Below, piece after piece: positions 1 to 5,698 of a stretch of 8,754 nt of DNA; position 1 is the first letter of the stretch; each line of letters begins with the position of its first letter. The stretch spans positions 1 to 8,754 of the forward strand of contig JAJFJO010000346.1 of assembly GCA_021774015.1 (NCBI GenBank), in the 5' to 3' direction. This DNA comes from Gammaproteobacteria bacterium. GTDB lineage: Bacteria > Pseudomonadota > Gammaproteobacteria > Coxiellales > Coxiellaceae. Below the pieces are notes generated by a model. The model ran no database searches and was not told the origin of the DNA. It saw only the letters and a list, made by a program, of their open reading frames with translations. The position numbers and the translations under genes are program-made.

Positions 1-6
1 ATCCAT
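1..6 (-). CDS. atpF: ATP synthase subunit b, first two codons only
   Basis: Reading leftwards after atpE, a GAGG Shine-Dalgarno core lies 6 nt before an ATG at 6-4, followed by GAT, so the protein would begin Met-Asp. The b subunit (peripheral stalk of the Fo sector) is the standard gene after atpE in the operon order atpI-B-E-F-H-A-G-D-C, and Met-Asp starts are plausible for this family. Identity rests on gene order and the ribosome binding site, since only two codons lie inside the window. Confidence 0.6.
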
Positions 7-39
7 AGTGGACCTCGATCTATTATTTATTAACTTAAG

Positions 40-339
40 TTAGCTAACCGCTTTTGTCGCATGCTGCAACACTTCGCCCAAGAACGGGTTTTTTGCGAAG
101 AACAAATATAAACCCATTACAATACCGATAGCCGCGAACGCATCAACCAAACCTGCGATTAAAAACAGGTTACCCATCAACATACCTTTTAATTCAGGCT
201 GACGAGCAATACCTTCTAAAAACTTACCGCCTAGCACACCAAAACCAATTGCCGTACCTAATGCAGACATACCAATCAACAACGCAGCTGCAATAGCAGA
301 CATTCCTTGAACGGTGGCAATAACACTTGCAAGTTCCAT
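40..339 (-). CDS. atpE: ATP synthase Fo subunit c
   Basis: Proteolipid of the c-ring, which rotates as protons cross the inner membrane and drives ATP synthesis by F1. The 99-residue product has the expected hairpin: a glycine/alanine-rich helix at about 13-38, a polar loop with Arg46-Gln47-Pro48, and a second helix at about 53-81 carrying the ion-binding carboxylate Asp66 in the motif GLVDAFAAIG. Asp followed by Ala, without the Gln/Glu/Ser-Thr set of sodium-type rings, points to protons. The start at 339 has an AAGGA ribosome binding site 6 nt upstream. It follows atpB by 28 nt in the same operon. The E. coli protein has 79 residues; here the N-terminus is about 5 longer and there is a C-terminal tail of about 15 residues beyond helix 2. 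Confidence 0.97.
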   Translation of the reverse strand: MELASVIATVQGMSAIAAALLIGMSALGTAIGFGVLGGKFLEGIARQPELKGMLMGNLFLIAGLVDAFAAIGIVMGLYLFFAKNPFLGEVLQHATKAVS

Positions 340-367
340 TATCTTTCCTTTTTGTTAGTTAAAGTCA

Positions 368-1168
368 TTAGTGCGTCTCATGCGCCATGCTGAGATACAC
401 AATTGTTAGCATCATAAATATGAATGCCTGAATGGTGATGATTAAAATATGGAATATGGCCCAGATACCTCCTGGAAGCCATTGAATCCACCACGGCATA
501 ATCGCCACCAAAATAAAAATTAATTCGCCTGCAAATAAGTTTCCAAACAAACGCAGTGCCAACGATAAAGGTTTCACCAGCTCTTCTAAAATTCGGAACG
601 CGATATTAATCGGCATTAAGTACCAGCCAAAGGGTTTAGACAATATTTCTTTACCCAACTTAGGAATACCTTTTGCCTTGAAATTATAAAAGATGATTAA
701 TAGAAATACTGTGATCGACATACCAAAAGTGGCCATAGGGTCAGCAGTTGGTACAGCTTTAAAATGAGGGGCGCCAAAAAACGCCATAATACGTGGCACT
801 AAATCAACCGGTATTAAGTCCATAAAATTCATTAAAAAGACCCACACAAATATGGTTAATGCTAACGGGCCAATCAGTTTATTCTCACCCCCATGAAATA
901 CTTCTTTGACCATACCGTCAACTTGCTCAAGCATGGCCTCGACAAAGTTCAACCAACCTGTAGGCACACCGGTATGAGCTCGTCGCGCCATGATATAAAA
1001 TAGAGTAAGAAATAAGACACCCAAAATAATCGATACACCCATCGTATCTAAATTTAATGTCCAAAAAGAATGGCTCGGCCCAATCTTCCACGTGGATAGA
1101 TTAAGTTGCAAATGCTGCAGGTGGTGCTGGATGTATTCAGCTGATGTGATCGTTGCTTTAGTGCTCAT
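368..1168 (-). CDS. atpB: ATP synthase Fo subunit a
   Basis: Membrane stator subunit that forms the proton half-channels against the c-ring. The 266 residues match the usual length (271 in E. coli). The signature helix is intact: LSLALRLFGNLFAGELIF at about 201-218 contains the essential Arg206 (E. coli Arg210) and Glu215 (E. coli Glu219), and the last helix has His240 and Gln247, equivalent to E. coli His245 and Gln252. Earlier membrane segments lie at about 44-60, 99-117 and 148-162. The ATG overlaps the atpI stop codon by 4 nt (ATGA at 1168-1165), and no good Shine-Dalgarno precedes it, so translational coupling to atpI is likely. It is the second gene of the atp operon, ahead of atpE. Confidence 0.97.
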   Translation of the reverse strand: MSTKATITSAEYIQHHLQHLQLNLSTWKIGPSHSFWTLNLDTMGVSIILGVLFLTLFYIMARRAHTGVPTGWLNFVEAMLEQVDGMVKEVFHGGENKLIGPLALTIFVWVFLMNFMDLIPVDLVPRIMAFFGAPHFKAVPTADPMATFGMSITVFLLIIFYNFKAKGIPKLGKEILSKPFGWYLMPINIAFRILEELVKPLSLALRLFGNLFAGELIFILVAIMPWWIQWLPGGIWAIFHILIITIQAFIFMMLTIVYLSMAHETH

Positions 1169-1578
1169 CCGTTACTGCTCTCGCTACTTTGTTCACCATC
1201 TTGATTAATCGCTCTCGATCTTAACACAAAAGGCGCAATCCATAATCCCAAATGCGCACCCAGGAAGCCGATGAAGAGCGGCAGTATCTGTACCTGTGCC
1301 TTGGTTAGCAACAATAATAAGAATACCACGCTAAGTGCTAGCTTTAAAAGCTCACCCCAATAAAACGCCGTAAGAACCTGCCTATCTCCCCGTGCCCGCA
1401 CTTTTGCAAAAAAGTGCCTTGCAAACAGCAAGTTAGGAATTATGCAGGCAATGCCACCAAATAGAGCTGACGTCGCTGCGTGGGTGCTAGCCGCAGACCA
1501 TGCCAACGCTACTATTAACACAACAACTGCTTGTACGCCTATCCAACGATAAGCTCGCATTTGGGCTGCTTCTTGCAT
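1165..1578 (-). CDS. atpI: ATP synthase accessory protein AtpI
   Basis: Small membrane protein of the AtpI family (UncI), which assists c-ring assembly or Mg2+ supply and is encoded first in many atp operons. The 137 residues form four membrane segments at about 11-29, 34-53, 70-92 and 97-118. Family-typical patches are visible: GGIACIIPNLLFA at 41-53 and FYWGELLKLALS at 72-83. The C-terminus is a polar tail rich in Ser and Glu. The ATG at 1578 is preceded by AGAGG about 10 nt upstream; an alternative Met7 at 1560 has a poorer upstream site. It overlaps atpB by 4 nt. A candidate promoter lies about 65-95 nt upstream. Confidence 0.9.
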   Translation of the reverse strand: MQEAAQMRAYRWIGVQAVVVLIVALAWSAASTHAATSALFGGIACIIPNLLFARHFFAKVRARGDRQVLTAFYWGELLKLALSVVFLLLLLTKAQVQILPLFIGFLGAHLGLWIAPFVLRSRAINQDGEQSSESSNG

Positions 1579-1643
1579 GGTGTTATCGCCTCTTATCTCA
1601 CACGCACTCGCATTTCCCGCTTAAACCACGGACAATTCGCGGC

Positions 1644-1672
1644 AGTATATCGGCTTTTCAGGGGTAGCGCAA
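1644..1672 (-). promoter_or_regulatory. Candidate sigma70 promoter of the atp operon
   Basis: On the minus strand, TTGCGC (1672-1667) and TATACT (1649-1644) are separated by exactly 17 nt. The -10 matches the consensus at 5 of 6 positions and the -35 at 3 of 6 (the TTG core). Transcription would start near 1636, leaving an untranslated leader of about 58 nt before atpI. It is the best-spaced pair I found upstream of atpI. This is pattern matching only. Confidence 0.45.
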
Positions 1673-1777
1673 CGGGGCCAAGCGCTTTATGTGCACCACT
1701 GACAGAACCCTGCATGCAGTTGTAAGAATACGGAGGTAGATACACCTTTCCTTCAGAAAAACCATCTACTTTAGGTA

Positions 1778-1783
1778 TATAAT
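1778..1783 (+). promoter_or_regulatory. Candidate -10 box for the tandem secreted-protein genes
   Basis: A perfect TATAAT lies in the AT-rich half of the 310-nt gap between atpI and the first secreted-protein gene. No convincing -35 hexamer sits 16-18 nt upstream (the region around 1754-1761 is A-rich), and there is no TG extension. Transcription would begin at about 1790, roughly 100 nt before the start codon at 1889. Together with the atp promoter this makes the gap a divergent regulatory region. Apart from the two promoter candidates and a possible 26-codon reading frame, I see nothing else in it. Confidence 0.25.
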
Positions 1784-1797
1784 TCAATAGGTTGAAT

Positions 1798-1878
1798 ATG
1801 ATAGATATTTTAGAATATGAAACACCGGAAATTGCGTATTTATTTACTATATTTGTCAGTGTCTTAATCCGAAAGTAA
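1798..1878 (+). CDS. Possible 26-codon leader reading frame
   Basis: An ATG at 1798 opens a frame of 26 codons ending in TAA at 1876-1878. The product would have an acidic start (MIDILEYETPE) and a hydrophobic stretch (AYLFTIFVSVLI) ending in Arg-Lys. An AGGT lies 5 nt before the ATG. Its stop codon overlaps the Shine-Dalgarno TAAGGA of the secreted-protein gene at 1889, a geometry that would allow translational coupling. Against it, the region is AT-rich, where short frames arise by chance, and if the TATAAT at 1778 is used the transcript would begin only about 8 nt before this ATG. I do not recognise the peptide. Confidence 0.2.
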   Translation: MIDILEYETPEIAYLFTIFVSVLIRK

Positions 1879-1888
1879 GGAAATAAAG

Positions 1889-2230
1889 ATGAGGTCCATT
1901 TCAAGTTTCATCCTAGGCCTGGTAGCAATACTCCTAACCAATCTGAGCGTCGCAAATTATCAAACCCACCAACCTAAGGTGCCAACCCTAAAAAGCACCC
2001 CGGAAGGGTATGTACTTAACAGCCACTATCGAAACGCTAGCTTGCGTCACTATATTGGCCACCAACTCAACTACGACCCCAACCTTGGCCGGACATACCC
2101 ACAATACCTAACATTAATATCCATTAAACACTGTTCAGGTAATGTTGCTTATATCAAGACGTCCAAACTAAACCTATTAAAATACAGGCGTGTTATTTCC
2201 GTCAGGCTGCATGGTTTTCATTGTAACTAA
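1889..2230 (+). CDS. Small secreted protein of unknown function (2 Cys)
   Basis: 113 residues that I do not recognise as a known family. The N-terminus is a Sec signal peptide: MRSISS, a hydrophobic core at about 7-19, and a Ser-Val-Ala cleavage site after residue 22. The mature part of about 91 residues is basic, rich in Tyr, His and Asn, and has exactly two cysteines, Cys82 (KHCSGN) and Cys112, the next-to-last residue, which could form one disulfide in the periplasm or outside the cell. The ATG is preceded by TAAGGA with 7 nt spacing. The next gene starts 23 nt downstream on the same strand and also encodes a signal peptide, so the two are probably co-transcribed. The signal peptide and ribosome binding site make a real gene likely; the function is open. 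Confidence 0.75.
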   Translation: MRSISSFILGLVAILLTNLSVANYQTHQPKVPTLKSTPEGYVLNSHYRNASLRHYIGHQLNYDPNLGRTYPQYLTLISIKHCSGNVAYIKTSKLNLLKYRRVISVRLHGFHCN

Positions 2231-2253
2231 CTTTAATACACAGGAGATTTATT

Positions 2254-2709
2254 ATGAAAAAATTACTTATCACAACAATCGCTGCCGGCGTGGCTTTCAT
2301 GTCATCACTTAGCATAGTGGCTGCATCAAACGTGATGCCAGTGTACAAGCCAATGCAGCCTTTACACAGCCCATTGCTGCCTGTAACACCGGTTGGCAAA
2401 GTAACTACGGTAAAATTTAAAGGCCAACGTGTTCCTGCGATAAAAATCAACCAGCCTGGTGTTACGAGCCTACAACAACTCAAAGGCCAAGTGATTACTA
2501 TCAAGGGAAAACCATTTGTTTTAGATAAATTGGTTTGTGTCAACGGTATTTTTCAACCCCACCTAAAACACATTACTCGTGGTCCTGATGGTGTAATTCA
2601 CACAAACTCAACCCTTGACCTAGGTGGCAGAGGCGTTTATTTTCTTATTATTAACAACAAGTGGCAGTTTTATTGCCCTAAAAAATTAAACAATACACGT
2701 ATCTTATAA
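2254..2709 (+). CDS. Small secreted protein of unknown function (2 Cys, proline-rich N-terminus)
   Basis: 151 residues with a classic signal peptide: MKKLL, a hydrophobic core at 4-22, and cleavage after Ala-Ala at about residue 24. The mature protein starts with a proline-rich segment (about 28-49, with MPVYKPMQPLHSP). A region with alternating hydrophobic and polar residues follows, probably beta strands (KVTTVKFKGQ, GQVITIKGKPFVL, GVYFLIINNKWQFYC). Its only two cysteines are Cys95 (KLVCVNG) and Cys141 (WQFYCPKK), which could form a disulfide. AGGAGA lies 6 nt before the ATG. The gene is the second of a tandem pair and is followed 19 nt after its stop by a strong terminator. I do not recognise the family and see no catalytic motif. 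Confidence 0.8.
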   Translation: MKKLLITTIAAGVAFMSSLSIVAASNVMPVYKPMQPLHSPLLPVTPVGKVTTVKFKGQRVPAIKINQPGVTSLQQLKGQVITIKGKPFVLDKLVCVNGIFQPHLKHITRGPDGVIHTNSTLDLGGRGVYFLIINNKWQFYCPKKLNNTRIL

Positions 2710-2728
2710 CAGTCACCTCTACCCTCGA

Positions 2729-2764
2729 GCCCCCGATTAATTCTTTAATCGGGGGCTTTTTTTT
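2729..2764 (+). terminator. Strong rho-independent terminator
   Basis: A perfect 12-bp stem, GCCCCCGATTAA (2729-2740) with TTAATCGGGGGC (2745-2756), closes a TTCT loop and runs directly into eight T residues (2757-2764). It ends the transcript of the two secreted-protein genes. The next gene on the same strand begins at 2779, only 14 nt beyond the T tract. Confidence 0.95.
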
Positions 2765-2778
2765 GATATGTTGGGCAT

Positions 2779-3597
2779 ATGCATTACATAAACAACATAT
2801 TTACAAACAACAAAAATACCATCTCCTGCATGGATCGCGGCTTATTATTAGGTGACGGGGTTTTTGAAACACTGCGTTGCTATAATGGCAAACCCTTTGC
2901 GCTAAGCCAGCATTTAGACCGCCTATCTAAAGGGCTAGCGGCACTTGAAATTTCTTACGCACTAAACCGCCAAAGCATCTTCGATATTATTCAACAGCTA
3001 CTCTCAGAAAATAGCTTATTAAATAAAGATGCTAGCGTGCGCATCACGATCACGCGAGGTGAGGGGGAGCGTGGTTTAAATCCTCCCGCTATTTGTAAGC
3101 CGACACTATTGATCACCGTTTCAGAGCACATCCAACAAAAAAATAAACCACTCAATCTGTGTATTTCTAAATACATCATTAACGAACACTCGCCGTTATC
3201 TCAATATAAAACATTAAACTATTTAGACAATAGTATGGCACGCAAAGAGGCTATTAATGCAGGCTTTAATGATGCTATTTTATTAAATACTCAAGGCAAC
3301 GTTGTTTGCACAACCGCAGCGAATATTTTTTTGATCATTGATAATGAGCTACACACCCCCGCATTAACTTGCGGCACACTGCCCGGCATCACTCGCAATA
3401 TTATTTTAGAGCTCATACAAACCCACGAGCGCTCAATCTCCACTGAAGACCTTTCAATAGCCAGTGATGTTTTTATCTGTAATAGCTTAATAGAAATCCA
3501 ACCCGTTAGCCATATCGACAATTTTTTTTCTGCAACCCAACCTACCAACCAAATACTCAGCAACCTGGCTTACCGAATAAACCGATACTACGTGTAA
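2779..3597 (+). CDS. PLP fold-type IV enzyme, probable aminodeoxychorismate lyase (PabC-like) or class IV aminotransferase
   Basis: Member of the family holding 4-amino-4-deoxychorismate lyase (PabC, which makes p-aminobenzoate for folate), branched-chain aminotransferase and D-amino acid transaminase. At 272 residues it has the length of PabC. Visible marks: MDRGLLLGDGVFET at 18-31, RITITRGEGERG at 88-99, the Schiff-base lysine Lys144 in YKTLNYLDN, AANIFLI at 180-186, and the phosphate-binding LPGITRN at 201-207. The position holding Glu in these enzymes (hydrogen-bonded to the pyridine nitrogen; E. coli PabC has TECCAANLF) is Cys177 here (VCTTAANIF). Length favours PabC, whereas KTLNYL resembles the transaminases, so the substrate is open. 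An in-frame TGA at 2764-2766 leaves ATG 2779 as the only sensible start; its ribosome binding site is weak (GGG with 3 nt spacing). Confidence 0.85.
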   Translation: MHYINNIFTNNKNTISCMDRGLLLGDGVFETLRCYNGKPFALSQHLDRLSKGLAALEISYALNRQSIFDIIQQLLSENSLLNKDASVRITITRGEGERGLNPPAICKPTLLITVSEHIQQKNKPLNLCISKYIINEHSPLSQYKTLNYLDNSMARKEAINAGFNDAILLNTQGNVVCTTAANIFLIIDNELHTPALTCGTLPGITRNIILELIQTHERSISTEDLSIASDVFICNSLIEIQPVSHIDNFFSATQPTNQILSNLAYRINRYYV

Positions 3598-3691
3598 GAT
3601 ATTCGCTGCACAATAGCTATTCTATTCGCAACATATTGCACAACCTCATCATTTCATATTCAATTACCAGGTAGAATAAACTTGGGATTGT

Positions 3692-3706
3692 AAGGAGACA
3701 GCCTTG
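3692..3706 (+). promoter_or_regulatory. Shine-Dalgarno and TTG start of the third secreted-protein gene
   Basis: AAGGAG at 3692-3697 stands 6 nt before TTG at 3704-3706, ideal spacing for that codon. The frame from this TTG begins directly with a signal peptide, so the TTG is the most likely start. Further upstream, TAGAAT at 3672-3677 could be a -10 box, but I find no matching -35. Confidence 0.7.
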
Positions 3707-4156
3707 TCATTCACACAGAAGCTTTTGGCTTTCATCGGAGTTGGGTTACTCACCAGCTTACATGCATTTGCACAGATCAACCAAGTGCGCGTCGTTAATA
3801 ACAGCAAGAGCGCTATTTACATTCATGTTGGCGGGTTTGCACCTTCAGTAAAAATCCCCGAAGGTAAATCCAAAATTTTTTCATACCCATTTACAGCCAC
3901 AGCACCCGGGCAATCAAAAAAACACCACGCTAGCTTATTAATTGCAACTGCAGGTGGACGTTGGGTTACAACGCCTAATGGTTTGACTTACTTAAGCCGA
4001 CCAGCCATGTCAATTTGTTTAGATTACGCGAATACTGATAACAAGAACAAAACGGGTAATCGCCTTTGGACGGTTAAAAAAGCGGTGGGGTTTTCTCCAA
4101 ACTGTAAGGTCAAAGCGTATAAACAAGCCTGGTATCGAAACCAAAATTCGACTTAA
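3704..4156 (+). CDS. Small secreted protein of unknown function (2 Cys), TTG start
   Basis: 150 residues read from a TTG codon that is supported by a strong ribosome binding site. The N-terminus is a signal peptide: Lys6, a hydrophobic core at about 7-19, and cleavage after Ala-Phe-Ala at 23 before Gln24. The mature domain of about 127 residues opens with a beta-rich pattern (QVRVVNNSKSAIYIHVG, then VKIPEGKSKIF) that resembles a beta-sandwich or Ig-like fold, but I cannot assign a family. It has exactly two cysteines, Cys105 (SICLDYAN) and Cys134 (PNCKVKAY), a likely disulfide, and a basic C-terminus. It stands 106 nt after the PLP enzyme gene and faces the MFS gene tail to tail. No homologue comes to mind. 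Confidence 0.75.
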   Translation: MSFTQKLLAFIGVGLLTSLHAFAQINQVRVVNNSKSAIYIHVGGFAPSVKIPEGKSKIFSYPFTATAPGQSKKHHASLLIATAGGRWVTTPNGLTYLSRPAMSICLDYANTDNKNKTGNRLWTVKKAVGFSPNCKVKAYKQAWYRNQNST

Positions 4157-4164
4157 TAGCACCT

Positions 4165-4206
4165 ATAGATTGTTTTTTGCTTCAATTTTTCAGCCCGACA
4201 ATCTAT
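4165..4206. repeat. Inverted repeat between two convergent genes
   Basis: ATAGATTGT (4165-4173) pairs perfectly with ACAATCTAT (4198-4206), a 9-bp stem around a 24-nt T-rich loop. It sits in the 105-nt gap between the tail-to-tail ends of the third secreted-protein gene and the MFS gene, so a role in ending both transcripts is conceivable. The large loop and lack of a T run beyond either arm make it a poor match to an intrinsic terminator. Nothing else is evident in this gap. Confidence 0.35.
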
Positions 4207-4261
4207 TATTCACCCTGGAAACATATTCCAAAGAGAACAATAGCACCGCACGCAAGGCAAC

Positions 4262-5542
4262 TTAAAAGGTGGCTCTTTGCTGACAGTATGTTTCTTTAAC
4301 AAAAAACAATGATGCAACCAAGCCTATTAACGCCACAACGGGCAAAACAACAAATGCTTTTTGATAGTTGCTTATGCTATATACAGGTGTATTATTAACA
4401 ACAACGCCATTCCAATGCAAATGTAACAAATAGCCTACAAGCGGTTGCGATAGCGCGCCGCCAAGCACTGCTCCCATATTATTAATCCCCGACGCCGTAC
4501 CCAACATGTTCATGGGAACAATATCCTTTATCAAACCAAATGACATAGCTTGCACAGAAGACGAAACGCCCAGCAAAAATAGTGCGGCTGCAGCCACCCA
4601 TAATGGTATATTCGTTGCAAAAATCAATAATAGCGCCGCCACGACAGCTATCGAAAAACTCGCAATCAACGGCGGCCGCCTTCTATTGATATAATTTGAA
4701 AACCAGCCCCCAAATGGACTAGCAACGGCTAAACCAACCCAAAATAAAGAGACTATTTTTCCAGCAACTACATTGCCCACACCATAGACTGTCATTAAAT
4801 ACGGCACACCCCACAGCGCACCCACAGTAGCAACGGGCACCCAGGATGCTAAGCTACATAGTGCCACCCACCATAGCTGGCGTTGTCGCAGCAGGTGTAT
4901 TAAACTTTTGCCTTCATGACGCCACGTTTTTTTAACTGTATCTTGTGGCGCTGAATTACGGCCATCACGTATTACCAGCCAAAATAAACCTGCAAACACA
5001 AACGTTAGTAATCCAGAAACCAACAAACTTTCTCGCCAACCAAAACGATTAATAACCAATGCCAACGGAGCCAATCCAAAAATAGAACCCAAACTTCCAC
5101 CAAGCTGCACAAAGCCTACAATCATCGCAAAATATTTGTGCGCAAACCAACGCGATGCTAAAAACAAACTACCAACAAATGCAAATGAAGACCCAAACCC
5201 AATTAAAAACCGCCCAACACCTGCGACCAATAAATGTTGTGACAATGCAAATACAATCACTCCGCAAGCGCTGATACTAACTGCGACTGTTAATATTTTG
5301 CGGGCACCCAGGCGATCAAGAATAATCCCCGCGGGTATTTGCATTATTGTGTAAGAATAATAAAAGGCCGCACTTAATACGCCTAGTTCACCAGCACCAA
5401 TAGAAAACACGTGCATCAATTGATGTGTCATTACGCTAGGGGCGACTTGGATAAAATAGTCATACACATAAAACAGCGCAGCAAGACTGCAGATAAAAAT
5501 AGGGTATATTTGTGAAGAAAATTTTATTTTATTGGAGCGCAA
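4262..5542 (-). CDS. MFS transporter, Pht/Fpt-like, TTG start
   Basis: Inner-membrane secondary transporter of the major facilitator superfamily, 426 residues with about 12 hydrophobic helices split by a polar central loop (about 192-222). The loop between helices 2 and 3 carries motif A as GIILDRLGARKIL (72-84), and helix 4 starts with GRFLIGFG (110-117). The stretch YDYFIQVAPSVMTHQLM (27-43) followed by YYSYTIMQIPAG (61-72) resembles the Legionella Pht and Francisella Fpt transporters, several of which import amino acids in intracellular bacteria; that link and the substrate are inference. The start is TTG at 5542-5540 with AAGG 7 nt upstream, and an in-frame stop lies three codons before it; the first internal ATG (Met38) would remove helix 1. 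It reads in the same direction as parB, 156 nt downstream of it, across a palindromic element. Confidence 0.88.
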   Translation of the reverse strand: MRSNKIKFSSQIYPIFICSLAALFYVYDYFIQVAPSVMTHQLMHVFSIGAGELGVLSAAFYYSYTIMQIPAGIILDRLGARKILTVAVSISACGVIVFALSQHLLVAGVGRFLIGFGSSFAFVGSLFLASRWFAHKYFAMIVGFVQLGGSLGSIFGLAPLALVINRFGWRESLLVSGLLTFVFAGLFWLVIRDGRNSAPQDTVKKTWRHEGKSLIHLLRQRQLWWVALCSLASWVPVATVGALWGVPYLMTVYGVGNVVAGKIVSLFWVGLAVASPFGGWFSNYINRRRPPLIASFSIAVVAALLLIFATNIPLWVAAAALFLLGVSSSVQAMSFGLIKDIVPMNMLGTASGINNMGAVLGGALSQPLVGYLLHLHWNGVVVNNTPVYSISNYQKAFVVLPVVALIGLVASLFFVKETYCQQRATF

Positions 5543-5571
5543 TGTAATACCTTATAAATTAATCCTTTAAA

Positions 5572-5657
5572 ATGTCGTCCCAAGAGGTGGATCCCGGATG
5601 CTTAGTGTTTGTAGGGCTCGCAAGCTCGCCAACAAACACTAAGCTCAGGGAAGACAT
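5572..5657. repeat. Nested palindromic element between parB and the MFS gene
   Basis: Two nested inverted repeats. The outer arms ATGTCGTCCC (5572-5581) and GGGAAGACAT (5648-5657) pair at 9 of 10 positions. The inner arms GCTTAGTGTTTGT (5600-5612) and ACAAACACTAAGC (5632-5644) pair perfectly over 13 bp around a 19-nt loop that contains GCTCGC twice. The left side carries an extra 18 nt (5582-5599), including the small palindrome ATCCCGGAT. No T tract follows in either direction, so it is not an ordinary terminator. Size and shape resemble dispersed palindromic repeats or a short MITE-like element. I see only one copy in this window. Confidence 0.6.
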
Positions 5658-5698
5658 GAACGATGGTTTACATAATTTACAGAACAACATTTTTTCTG

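Noticed and set aside
1593..1904. 103-codon reading frame on the minus strand upstream of atpI
   Set aside because: It runs through the promoter region of atpI and across the start of the secreted-protein gene. It has no recognisable domain and no good ribosome binding site, and the AT-rich half translates into low-complexity residues.
3601..3643. Short direct repeats after the PLP enzyme gene
   Set aside because: ATTCGC and TGCACAA each occur twice, but with different spacing and no conserved unit; in a short AT-rich gap this can be chance.
4506..5354. Plus-strand reading frames opposite the MFS gene
   Set aside because: They are antisense shadows of a well-supported transporter and lack domains or ribosome binding sites.
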